A program made the position numbers and the translations under genes. From the NCBI GenBank assembly GCA_016169945.1, contig JADLSH010000127.1, forward strand, positions 808,501 to 872,500: a stretch of 64,000 nucleotides of DNA. The letters run 5' to 3'. This document shows, piece by piece, positions 49,401 through 60,207 of the stretch. The notes under the pieces are model-generated. The model saw only the letters and a list, made by a program, of their open reading frames with translations, did not search any database and was not told the origin of the DNA. This DNA comes from Trachythela sp. YZ-2020 (taxonomy: Eukaryota; Cnidaria; Anthozoa; Malacalcyonacea; Clavulariidae). Position 1 is the stretch's first letter. The number at the start of each line of letters is the position of its first letter.

Positions 49401-52400
49401 TTATGCTGGATATCTCTATCAGTTCTAAACTGTTCTTCCTAAAGGTCCAGTAAGGATCATCTCTTATTGATCCAGTGTTACTACAGGAGGAAACCTAAAC
49501 TAAACTAACTTTATTTATACTGGATATCTCTATCAGTTCTAAACTGTTCTTCCTAGAGGTCCAGTAAGGATCATCTCTTATTGATCCAGTGTTACTACAG
49601 GAGGAAACCTAAACTAAACTAACTTTATTTATACTGGATATCTCTATCAGTTCTAAACTGTTCTTCCTAGAGGTCCAGTAAGGATCATCTCTTATTGATC
49701 CAGTGTTACTACAGGAGGAAACCTAAACTAAACTAACTTTATTTATACTGGATAGCTCTATCAATTCTAAACTGTTCTCCCTAGAGGTCCAGTAAGGATC
49801 ATCCCTTATTGATCCAGTGTTACTACAGGAGGAAACCTAAACTAAACTAACTTTATTTATACTGGATAGCTCTATCAATTCTAAACTGTTCTCCCTAGAG
49901 GTCCAGTAAGGATCATCCCTTATTGATCCAGTGTTACTACAGGAGAAACCTAAACTAAACTAACTTTATTTATACTGGATAGCTCTATCAGTTCTAAACT
50001 GTTCTTCCTAGAGGTCCAGTAAGGGTCATCTCTTATTGATCCAGTGTTACTACAGGAGGAAACCTAAACTAAACTAACTTTATTTATACTGGATAGCTCT
50101 ATCAGTTCTAAACTGTTCTTCCTAGAGGTCTAGTAAAGCCTGGTTTCATGGCTCCAACGGTCGTGAACACATCAAGGTGGCCGATGTAATAGAATGTCGG
50201 TATACCTCTGCAATCATTAAAGATTGATTTACATACAGCACACAAACGACAAGATAGACGCAGACTATTTCACTTCGTCACGACAATTACGACCAAATGT
50301 AAACCAGGCATCTCTTGTTGTCTGCATGTAAATAGTTGACAGAATGTTTCGTTGCTGTATAGATCAAAGAATTGCAATCATCTCCAGTGCTTTGATGCAG
50401 CTCTGTACCTGCAAATGAATGAACGGAAGAGCAGATGGATCTGTCCTGTGTGCGATCAAGAGGCGAGATTCAATGACTTGATTATCGATGGGTATGTGAG
50501 TGATGATGGTCTTACTTTACATTACTTTACGCATTTATAACTAAGTATTGAAAAATTGTAGAGGTTTACCTTTTAGAATAGTAGATCTTTGTATAACGAT
50601 CGATAAGATGCTTTCCAGGGCTCAAAATAACGCCCGATAGCTCTCCGGTCAAAATGACTGGTCAGCTTGATTTTAGCTCGGTCAAAATCTGGTTTTGACC
50701 GGTCACTAATACGCATATACTAACAGTGAAACAAATCATAAGAATTTGTTCAGAGACATCGCTTTTATTGTTTCACGGTGACGTTCTAAACGCTCAAGAC
50801 GTTAGCAATCACCGTGTATTTAGGTGAATAGGCAACGTTATCAGTGTTACTGTAGTGCTTTCAGGGAAATCTTTATCATAAGTATTTAAAATTCTAGCGG
50901 AAGGAATGAAAATGTGGCCGGTCAAAATGACCGGCGAGGTTTAAAAGTGACCGGTCAACAGGCATTTTTGGCCTGTCATTGACCGTTGACCAGCCGTTAT
51001 TTTGAGCCCTGCTTTCTAGAATGATAAATGTGTTTCACTCGGCGCATTATTGATTGTTTTTTTGTGTCTCAGTTTATTTATGGAAATTCTTGAGAAATCC
51101 ACGCAAAATAACGACATTGTGTTCTTTGAGGACGGATCGTGGGATGCGATTGGAGCTAGCGGTTAGTTCACGCTCTTGTTCGTTATATTTTTTATATACA
51201 TTATCTCTGTATTTCAATCTGTTGTGTAATTTCATTATTTTGCCTTCTATTCAAAATTGCGTAGATCCTACAACGAAAATGACCGTTATTACCACTCCTA
51301 AAGTGAAAGTTGAAAAACGAAAACTTATTGAAGAAGACAGTAAGTTCTACGGCTGATATAAGCTCTTCGATTGGAAGGCACTTATGAGGAAATTCATTTA
51401 GTTCGTTAGGAGATATGTACAGCTACTGTAAGTCGTACGGTAGCGAGTACAATTAAAGCCGGTTACAGACGAGCAAGTTTTCTATGACAAGTTTTCATAT
51501 GGCAAGCTATATTTGCTAATTACACGTGTGTACGTACAACACATTTTCTCTGACAACTTTTTGGTTTTATGACCGCAATGATAACTACTACAACAATAGA
51601 TCGCTGACCAACCGCACCTAAGTGCTCAAATTACTTTGACAAGTTTTCTTTGTTGACCCATTTTTAAGCGAATTTGTACTTTGCCAATTTTTGCTACGAC
51701 AAGTACACTTGTTCAAAAGTTAGCATGTTAGCTTTTGAACTAGTGTTTGTACTTGTCATAGAAAACTTGCTCGTCTGTAATTATGATTATGTATTCAGAT
51801 CCGCCCGTCATCGATCTCACTATGAGTAGCGACGAAGACGACGATGAGGATGATCGCAAGATGGCGACAAGGTAGGAAATTGTTTCATGTGCAAGTCTAA
51901 GTTTATTTATACTGGATAGCTCTATCAGTTCTAAAACTGTTCTCCTCAGAGGTCCAGCAAGAACCAGCCCTTATTGGTCCAGTGTTACTACAGGAGGAAA
52001 CCTAAACTAAAGTAACTTTATCTATATATACTGGATAGCTCTATCAATTCTAAACTGTTCTCCCTATAGAGGACCATCTCTAATTGGTCCAGTGTTACCA
52101 CAGGATGAAACCGGAGTACCTGGAGAAAATCTGTGGTGTTTGATAGAGTCAAACGTTCTCACATGTGACTGAGACAAAACTATAATCAGACAGTTGCACT
52201 CGGTTACAGAGATAAAACTCACGTGTACTGTACTGACCATTGTGCCACCATGATCGCTTGCAATTAGACAACTACGCACTGCAGAGTTGAGAGGCGCATG
52301 TACTGTGTGAGGTCAACTAGGGATCGATCCAGCTTGATTTGATAGGAGGGTGCTAAGCGGGATTTGGTCATGAAGCAGGGCGTGGTCGGCGACCGAGGAA

Positions 52401-54383
52401 GGATGAGGACCTCCTACAGGGTCAAGGAAATTAACTTGTCAGAAATGTTTTTAAAATAAGATGGCCTAGATTGGTCAAAAACGCCCATCAATGGCCCAAT
52501 ATTATATTTCTGTTTGATAAATGCCCTGTCAAATCCAAAATTTGGATTTGATATGGGAATTGACACCCCTCCTGTAACCCCCCATGGCCAAGGCTAGGAG
52601 GGGTGCACACCCCAGTAAATCCATCCTTGAGGTCAACCAGCGCCGAGCTGTCTCGACGTTTTAATGACTAACGCGGTAATGTAAATTAGCACACCCTCTG
52701 TGAGGTGTAAGGTACTCCAATATTTATCTGAGCTTCTTACATTTCTTTACAGGATTCCAGTTCTCAGTTCAGCGTCGTCATGTCATCCTCCCGTCGTGGC
52801 AAGTCAAGTAAGCTCTCCATTTCATCATCCAGATCTTCTATATCCACTTGGAAGTCCTTCACCTGTCTTGCCTGACCTGGGTACGTATATGAAACGTTCT
52901 GTATGAATTAAAGTTCGTTCGAGTTAGCACCATCGCGTGTGCTACGTGATCTCGTATCTCGCCAACAAAGATGTGTTCGCAATAGGATGATTGTGGCAAC
53001 CATTCCGAGAGTGACAATCCCCCCAGATGAGGACACTATAGTAGACTGGAGTGTTGAAACGTTGCGTCGTTAGGTCGTGAATGCAATTTGTTTGGGGATT
53101 ACATTCATTTACTTAAACCAGAGTAGCGAAACATGTCTGATATTATACCTGGTTGCATGAAGACACTAGACTGGAATGTCGAAACGTTGGGTCGTGAATG
53201 TAATTTGTTTGGGGATTACATTCATTTACTTAAACCAGAGTAGCGAAACATGTCTGATATTATACCTGGTTGCATGAAGACAGTAGAAATGAGTGTTTGG
53301 AATGGATATTTATTTTCGGTATATTGGTGCTAAAAGTATGCGGATTCATTCTCTTTCCATTTAGGATTTGATATTCCTTTCTTCACTTTACCTGCAGATA
53401 CGGTAAGTTGCTAATGTTTTAGACATATCATTGGCGTAATAATAAATTTAAGCTGCCGTGGTCTGTGTAAACTACCTGAAAAGGATATCTAAACTTGGGG
53501 TCCAGTGTAGGTAGTATTCTACAATAAGCTGTCGTGGTTTGTGTCTGAACTACCTGAAAAAGATATCTCAAACGTGGTGGTTCAGTGTAGGTAGTATTCT
53601 ACAATAAGCTGTCGTGGTTTGTGTCTGAACTACCTGAAAAAGATATCTCAAACGTGGTGGTCCAGTGCAGATAGTATTCTACAATAAGCTGTCGTGGTTT
53701 GTGTCTGAACTACCTGAAAAAGATATCTCAAACGTGGTGGTCCAGTGTAGGTAGTATTCTACAATAAGCTGCCGTGGTTTGTGTCTGAACTACCTGAAAA
53801 AATATCTCAAACGTGGTGGTCCAGTGTAGGTAGTATTCTACAATAAGCTGTCGTGGTTTGTGTCTGAACTACCTGAAAAATATCTCAAACGTGGTGGTCC
53901 AGTGTAGGTAGTATTCTACAATAAGCTGTCGTGGTTTGTGTCTGAACTACCTGAAAAAATATCTCAAACGTGGTGGTCCAGTGTAGGTACTATTCTACAA
54001 TAAACTGTCGTGGTTTGTGTCTGAACTACCTAAAATAATATCTCAAACCGAAACGTGGTGGTCCAGTGTAGGTAGTGTTCTACAAAAAGCTGTCGTGGTT
54101 TGTGTCTGAACTACCTGAAAAAGATACCTCAAACGTGGAGGTGCAGTGTAGGCAGTATTCTACAATAAGCTGCCGTGGTTTGTCTCTGAACTACCTGAAA
54201 AAATATCTAACTCTTTTCGACGTTTCGAACAACAAACTGCCCTGACGAATGGCCTTTATTGATAGACGTTTCTCGCTCTCTTCTTTAACGTAAATTGTTT
54301 TCATCTCGTCCTTGTAGCTTGCATACTACAATGTCAGCGGTATGCACGGACAGAATGCAGCACACGCCATCAATCTGGATTGA
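43426..54383 (+). CDS. PIAS: PIAS family E3 SUMO-protein ligase
   Basis: Sixteen exons: 43426-43452, 43712-44102, 45084-45171, 45285-45335, 45581-45671, 46254-46385, 47916-48021, 48676-48749, 48856-48887, 50363-50491, 51073-51161, 51265-51339, 51799-51871, 52753-52880, 53365-53402, 54318-54383; 529 residues, all phases consistent. In order: SAP DNA-binding domain (about 10-45, VAELQELLGYANRSKTGRKH), the PINIT domain (LPFYDFKD to NPDHSRAL; the PINIT motif itself reads PVDIT), the SP-RING (about 331-374, CNHLQCFDA..CPVCD), a SUMO-interacting motif VIDLT followed by an acidic run (about 432-446), and a conserved C-terminus FDIPFF...AINLD. PIAS proteins are nuclear and direct SUMO transfer from UBC9. 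Introns 9 and 15 hold large tandem repeats; intron 6 holds a hAT-like element and a reverse-transcriptase remnant. Confidence 0.95.
46405..46602 (+). pseudogene. Reverse-transcriptase C-terminal remnant in PIAS intron 6
   Basis: Reads GSFQYNGAKTWNMLPSRFRN and FKIDLKKFLKAHNP then stop, typical of a non-LTR reverse-transcriptase end; upstream frame has stops. Confidence 0.65.
46661..46874. mobile_element. MITE in PIAS intron 6
   Basis: Inverted ends ACGCCTGTATTCTAAAAGCT and GTTTAGAATACAGGCGT, with ACTCGCACTCAA / TTGAGTGTGAG inside. TA dinucleotides flank both ends. Confidence 0.75.
47159..47850. mobile_element. hAT-like non-autonomous element, 8-bp target duplication
   Basis: Begins TAGTGCTGGGCAAACTCCGG and ends CCGGCGCACAGCACTA. 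ACATCTCT flanks it exactly on both sides (47151-47158, 47851-47858), the 8-bp duplication expected of hAT transposons. Subterminal CTCCGG repeats on both ends. No transposase. It lies just before PIAS exon 7. Confidence 0.88.
48129..48362. mobile_element. MITE with near-perfect 38-bp arms in PIAS intron 7
   Basis: AGCTTAAGCAAGGACGTTTT..CAACACGGACGTCA and TGACGTCCGTGTTGACAAAA..CTTGTTTAAGCT. A solitary arm lies at about 44355-44398 in PIAS intron 2. Confidence 0.75.
48950..50135 (-). repeat. SINE-tail satellite, about 10 copies of a 113-bp unit
   Basis: Each unit contains TTTATACTGGATAGCTCTAT, TCTAAACTGTTCTTCC, AGAGGTCCAGTAAGG, TTATTGATCCAGTGTTACTA and GGAGGAAACCTAAACTAAAC: the 3' half of the window's SINE. 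Unit starts (TATACTGG) are at 49061, 49174, 49288 and onward. It occupies most of PIAS intron 9. Confidence 0.92.
50616..51011. mobile_element. TIR element in PIAS intron 10
   Basis: Ends CAGGGCTCAAAATAACG and CGTTATTTTGAGCCCTG; CTTTC on both sides (50611-50615, 51012-51016). Interior has repeated GACCGGTCA / GGTCAAAATGACCGG. hAT-like by ends, though only 5 bp of duplication are visible. Confidence 0.75.
51463..51780. mobile_element. MITE in PIAS intron 12
   Basis: Inverted ends TTACAGACGAGCAAGTTTTC and GAAAACTTGCTCGTCTGTAA, about 35 bp. A diverged short relative lies at 54896-54956. Confidence 0.75.
51900..52275 (-). repeat. SINE tail plus adjacent full SINE in PIAS intron 13
   Basis: One tail unit (about 51900-52010) followed by a longer copy (52020-52275) including GTGGTGTTTGATAGAGTCAA, ACATGTGACTGAGAC and the head GGTGGCACAATGGTCAGTAC on the minus strand. 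Confidence 0.75.
53465..54205. repeat. 80-bp satellite, about 9 copies, in PIAS intron 15
   Basis: Same unit as the 35.7-kb array (GTCCAGTGTAGGTAGTATTC..ACAATAAGCTGTCGTGGTTT). It ends in CGACGTTTCGAACAACAAAC and CTGACGAATGGCC, the arm sequence of the hairpin MITE family. Confidence 0.9.
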
Positions 54384-54411
54384 CTATATGACAGATAACG
54401 AAGCTTTATAT

Positions 54412-55071
54412 TAGGGATGAGCCGATAATCGTTTTTTAATCGATATATAGAAGCCGATAATCGGTAACTTTTAGGCTTATCGGTTAAGGTACGTTCACAC
54501 ACAGCGATTTGTCAGGCCGATTTTAGGTTTTGCTGAATGTTAATGACGAATATTTTCAGTTGATGATGTCACCAGATGACGTTGCCACGTATTTTTCAAA
54601 TATCATTAACGTGCATCTGAAATCGGCCCGACAAATCGCTGTGTGTGAACGTACCTTTATCGGCCGATAATATCTGTGAATATCGGCATATATCGGCTAT
54701 TCCGATATTTAAAATGCTTGCCTTTTCAGTTGTTTTTCTTATTATATTTAACACTTCCTTCGTTAATCAAGAAAAACGAGTGACATTACTACAGACGCAT
54801 TTGGTTCTAACAATAGAACTATCAAGACAGGTTTAGTTCGTAATCAATTCCATTTAGCAGATAGCCCCTGATAGATATCATGTTTAAACATTCGATGCAC
54901 ACGAGCAAGCAAAACTTGTCATGGAAAACCTGTCCAAAATCTTGCTCGTTTGTAATGTAGGGAGCTTAATACGTTTGCCCTAACTTTTTGACCGATCTCG
55001 GCAACTACCGATATATCGGCCGGAATTTATCGTATCGGTAAATTGGATTTTTCGTTATCGGCTCATCCCTA
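54412..55071. mobile_element. hAT-like element with 8-bp target duplication and nested insert
   Basis: Ends TAGGGATGAGCCGATAATCG and CGTTATCGGCTCATCCCTA; CTTTATAT duplicates exactly at 54404-54411 and 55072-55079. Interior is rich in GATATATCGGC-type repeats. No transposase. It starts 28 bp after the PIAS stop codon, so it probably lies in the PIAS 3' UTR. Confidence 0.88.
54486..54657. mobile_element. MITE nested in the hAT-like element
   Basis: Left AAGGTACGTTCACACACAGC..ATTTGTC and right GACAAAT..GCTGTGTGTGAACGTACCTT form about 36-bp arms. Confidence 0.8.
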
Positions 55072-55079
55072 CTTTATAT

Positions 55080-56270
55080 TAAATAGATCTCAAATATACT
55101 TTTATATTGTAAATATAATATAAAATTAAAAAAGAAAGTGCTATTTTAAAAATGTATTTATATTTAAATATTTCTTTACGAAATCTTTATTCCCAAGACA
55201 TTTGAATAGAGAGAGTTGAGTTGAATTCGTGGCAGAAAATGGAGATTCTGCGCAAAATAGTTTGAATTGTGTTGAGACAAGAAAAATTGTGTAAAATAAT
55301 GTTAAATTGTTGACAAGACTGAGTTTAGAATAAGTGGAACAACAGTATTTGAAATCCGACTCAGTTCATATTGTCGGATTTGAAATAAGTGTATCCCATA
55401 TTTTCCTGTTTAAAAATGCATGTATGTGCATAGTGGACGTTTTCTAAACGATACAAATCCTAAATATTTGTATCAATTAACACAATCATGACTGTAGATT
55501 TCTATCAAATTATCAAGTGATTTTAATCTCACTTACACTGTTGATACGTAGTTGTAGTTTTCATATACTGTCAATATTGTGTTAAAATTTTGTATATATT
55601 GAGTTATATTAAGATAAATACGATAAAAATTAAAATATTGCAAAAAACAGCTCTGTTCTGGTGCGATTATTTATGTTTATATATATATAAATGCATGTAG
55701 TGTCGGGGAGTGCTTATATAACAACGCACAATAGTTAAAGTTAACAGTATTAGTAGCAACAAAACCAACAACCGCAACAACGATATTAGTATTAACAAAA
55801 CCAGAAACTGCTGCAAGCGATAGCAACAGAAAGCAAATTTAAAAAAATTCGAATCCTCCCATAAAATGAAGTTTCTAGACCAGACAATGGCTTCTATACA
55901 GCCATTCAATCGCTAAAAATAATCTGTTTGGCTGTATTCTCGACCGTGGGAAACTCAGCACTGTGGGATTTTGAGATATACGTGCACAATGATTCGTGTA
56001 TACGAATTCCATGCCTGTTCAATAGATAACTGTTTGATAGAAAGATAATAGTTCTGTGACAATGGCTCATTAATATTTTTTAGTGCCTGCGAGCAAAACG
56101 CAACTTCAAATTGTGCCTGCAATAATGTTCCTATTTTGAATTTCGAGAGTTTAATATGGTTAAAATGCACATATTCAAAATGTGCCTGCGAGTGCACACA
56201 TCTTAATGATGCCTGGCTGTGACACTTTGACCATACTGTGGGTGTAGTGTCGGGGTGGCTTCTATAGTTT
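55080..56270. other. AT-rich spacer without recognisable features
   Basis: Poly-A/T-rich sequence after the hAT-like element, with a short AAC/CAAC-rich stretch near 55740-55810. I see no gene. Confidence 0.6.
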
Positions 56271-56274
56271 ATAC

Positions 56275-56490
56275 TTTATACCGCATATTATAGTAGCTCT
56301 ATCATTTCTGAAATCTGAACTGTTCTCCCTGGAGGTCCAGTATACACATATCCCTTATTGATCCTGTGTTACCACAGGAGGAAACCAGTGAACCGGAGAA
56401 AACCTGCGGTGTTTGGTAGCCGTCAAAGTTGAAGCTCGAATCGAACCTTTGCCACAGTGAAAGGCACACACTACTGCTATGCCACCAACA
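56275..56490 (-). repeat. SINE copy
   Basis: Tail GTAGCTCTATCATTTCTGAA, TTGATCCTGTGTTACCACA, core GGAGGAAACC, TGCGGTGTTTGGTAG and the head (GGTGGCATAGCAGTAGTGTG) on the minus strand. Confidence 0.75.
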
Positions 56491-57054
56491 TCACTTAATG
56501 GTTAATTCTTCAATTACTACAAAGTGCATATTCACTGCAACTACAATACCATATTTCTAAAACCATGCTATTGTCGTGGATTTATCTTGCATTCTAGACG
56601 CAATATCGCCGACGCTGAATGCCCCGTCGTGTGGACACATCTAAACAAGTATCGTTGCTAAAGCAAAGAATGACTCGTGCGGCGAACTAAATCTGTACCT
56701 TTTCAACTTGATTCTATAGGCTCTATAGCCTACGAAAGCTCAGTTTTGAAATACCAATACCTTGCCTAAAATTGGCGGGCGTCGTGTCTTTAAAAAAGCT
56801 ACTTTCTACCCCCTTATCTATAGTTAGATGTGACTTCTGGTACAGCTAATGAGTCATGACTTCCTCTGACCTTTTTAGTGACATGACTTCCATAGCCTAC
56901 AGTGTCAATTTCAGTTTGTGACACAGACCATAACCTCCTTTGACCTATTTTAGTGCCATGTAAACTTCCTGATCAGTGTAAAACAGTCATTCTTATTTAA
57001 AAAAGTCACACGACAAATTTGTCACAAAAATCTGTTCAGTTCTTCCTAGAGTGA

Positions 57055-57705
57055 AAAAACTAAACTGTTTATCTATACTGAATATTTCTATCAGTTCTCA
57101 ACTGTTTTTCCCTAGAACTCCAGTATAAGCCTATAAGGACCTTCAGTTGTTTGTCCAGTGTTACTACAAGAGGAAACCTGGACTAAACTAACTTTATTTA
57201 TACTGGATATCTCTATCAGTTCTAAATTGTTCTCCCTAGAGGTCTAGTAAGGACTTTCTGTTGTTGATGCAGTGTTACTAAACTAACTTTATTTATACTG
57301 GATAGCTCTATCAGTTCTAAACTGTTCTAACTAACTTTATTTATACTGGATAGCTCTATCAGTTCTAAACTGTTCTCCCTAGGGGTCTGGTAAGGACTTT
57401 CTGTTGTTGATGCAGTGTTACTGCAGGAGGAAACCTAAACTAAACTAACTTTATTTATACTGGATAGCTCTATCAGTTCTAAACTGTTCTCCCTAGGGGG
57501 TAAGGACTGTTGTTGATGCAGTGTTACTACAGAAGGAAACTAGAGTACCTGGAGAAAACCTGTGGTAACTGGAAGCACTCTTCACACATGCGAACGAGGT
57601 GAAATTATAATCAGACAACTGTATATTGCAAGAAGTGAACCCTGGTCACAAAATTAAAAGGCACATCATACACAGATGCACTAACCACTGTGTCACCAAG
57701 CAACG
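57055..57705 (-). repeat. SINE preceded by about five tandem tail units
   Basis: Repeated TTTATACTGGATAGCTCTAT and TTCTAAACTGTTCTCCCTAG units lead into one complete SINE whose minus-strand head is GGTGACACAGTGGTTAGTGC (A box) with GGGTTCACTTC (B box). It links the tandem tail satellite to an intact SINE. Confidence 0.82.
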
Positions 57706-58074
57706 CCCACACGTATCCTTTATAAATTGGCGATCAGACCCCTAGCAACCTTTACAGTCTTCACAGCTAATGAGAGGAAATGACTTGCGCAACGACTGTA
57801 TCTTACAACCCACGTACGAATTATAGACTATAAACGTGTCACTGTCGCACCCTATAATGACATGTATGAATAGTATAATTGGGAAATCTATCTTGGTCTA
57901 TTTAAAACAGGTGAAACAAAAAATGAAAAAAAAAATCTTGAAAAGAAAAGAGCGCTATAATTGGACTATATATAAGTAGCCTTTACTAAATGGGACAGTA
58001 CAGGACCCTTAGTTTAAAAGAAAAGACAGTTATGGAGTGACTAAATTGTTCACTGTGTGTATTGACCCTGTGTT

Positions 58075-58165
58075 TGGTGGCAAATTCATGTAATGGAAAC
58101 ATTTAACATCATTTTCTCGCTCCCATAAGTTTCAATACATTTCAAGTTGACCACAATGTTTAACA
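58075..58165 (+). repeat. Paralogue of the sequence flanking the 3.6-kb MITE
   Basis: TTCATGTAATGGAAACATTT, CGCTCCCATAAG and CATTTCAAGTTGACCACA match 3525-3570 plus 4389-4420 with no MITE between. The rest of 57.7-59.7 kb shows nothing I recognise. Confidence 0.65.
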
Positions 58166-59754
58166 CCCGATATAAAACACTTAACAGTCAAACAGACCTA
58201 AATTTTGCCTGAAAAATCTTAATGTTAAGAAACGGTACTTGAAAGGAACTTGAAACTTTATGACCTTTACTCTTTAGGATGCATTGGAATGTGAACTAAT
58301 AGTTTTTAAATGGTATCATTACAGCAATTATTGACCCACAAATCGATCCAAAAATATGCCAAATGATGCTATAAATGTTTCCATTGTGTATAGTGTAGTT
58401 GCCACCAAACAAGGTCAATACATATAGATATAGTGAACTATTTAGTCACTCTGATATAACTGTCTTTCCACCGTATTCTACACTGTCCGACTGAGTTCAA
58501 CCCATCTATAAATTGCGGCTTTTCATGAAAGGATGCGATTTGAATGGAAAATTAGTGAAGACCGTTTTGTAAAATGTCCTGAAATTCGCACTTTGACTTT
58601 GGTTGACTTGTATGTGTAAAACTCTTTGTAGGATTAGTCTTTTCTCTCTTGTCATGCAAAAATTGTATTATGTTTTAATCCTCCATTGTCGTCGACGGTT
58701 ATGTCTACGCTTTTCAAAAGGTTTTTAATTAGCTCTAATAAACTGCCTCAAAGAACGTAAAAAGTCTTTCATGACTTTTCAATTAGCCCTATTTCAAAAG
58801 AGCGTTAAAACGTCACGTAAAGGTGAAGTAACACGGTCAATAACTTTGCTGCAACTTACAACAAAGGCTGATTTTAAGCATGTTTATTATAAATGTTACT
58901 ACTGATGTTGTGTTATACCTTATACGTAAAAAAATTCAATTAACATTCGTTTAAATGTCTGCTCTGTGCACATGCTACATACAAGAAGGTTGCTTCCAGT
59001 TTTCCCCAAACACCACATGTTTCTATTATGATATAGCCTAGCGCGCATAATGGAGGAATGTCAAGAATTGAATGCCTGCACACATGAATGAATAACTGTT
59101 ACTTTTATATGTTTTTGTTGCGGCAATATTTGTTAATCAATGGCTTCCTACTATGGCGCAGTAGCATTTTCTATTCGAGGTAAGCATTTGTCTAAATTGC
59201 TCTAAAATATGCTTGGTGAAAGAATTTCCCTTTTTGCCACTGACAATATGTCGAAATGCTTCCCTATTTTTATGGTACCATTTTATTCTTTCGTCTTCGG
59301 AATTTGCACAGACGCATTTAACCAAAATAACTCTATTTCTTTACTGACTGGATATCTCTATCAGTTTTGTTTTAAAAAAGCAGGAGTGTGTTTATACTTT
59401 TTATAAACATTAAAGCAAAATATAGCCTATACTTCCTTCAGTTCTGACCGGCCCAGCATGGTACAGAGGAGCCAATGAATAGAACAATTCATTAAATGTG
59501 TAGGATGCATGGGAATAAAATCTGCAGCTACAATTTTACAAGCCTGGTTAAAACCAGATCGGGCAATCGGCTGGCTTACCCTATCAATGTTTCATCCTTT
59601 CCTATTTCATATGTACACATACAATTTATAGCGTACAAGTATTTTACATATAATTGAAGTTCCTAATAGATATTATAGCCATTGAGTATCACTGATTTAA
59701 TGATTTGATTGTAGAAGAACTTAATATATATATATATATAAATACACTAAGAAA

Positions 59755-60010
59755 CCCTGGTTATGTTCATACTAGATACCTCTATCAGTTTTTTCCATAA
59801 AGTTTCTCTCCCCAGAGGTCTAGTAAAGACGATACAGTGTCACCACAGGAGGAAACCGCAGTTCTGGGAAAAAACCTGCGGTGTTTGGTAAACTGGGGCT
59901 AGTCTGGGAGCACCTTTTCACGCATCCACTAGTGTCACGAAATTGTAATCAGACAACTGTTTTAGGGAATGGAATCCTGAGATAACGTAAATAATTAAAG
60001 GAACATCCAC
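59755..60010 (-). repeat. SINE upstream of CHSY1
   Basis: Tail CTAGATACCTCTATCAG, core GGAGGAAACCGCAGTTC, ACCTGCGGTGTTTGGTAAAC, then AATTGTAATCAGACAACTGT; head degraded. Confidence 0.75.
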
Positions 60011-60207
60011 TGCCTATATACTGCGATCACCGGTCATTTTTATGGCACATTCGTGATGCATGAATATGCAAAAAGTGCACAACGATAATCGCCACCCACG
60101 TTCTTTGACTTTGCATAATTTGCTATTCAGATGAGGGTCGTACACAAGGAATTTTCTTGTGATTAACATCGAACATGAACAACTAGTCTTTTCAATTTAG
60201 GCGTTTT

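Noticed and set aside
48950..50135. CRISPR-like regular array
   Set aside because: Units are contiguous 113-bp SINE tails without variable spacers, in a eukaryote.
59137..59325. Minus-strand frame of 62 codons (MVKCVCANSED-like)
   Set aside because: No neighbouring exon, repeat-rich setting and no family match; likely chance or a dead transposon piece.
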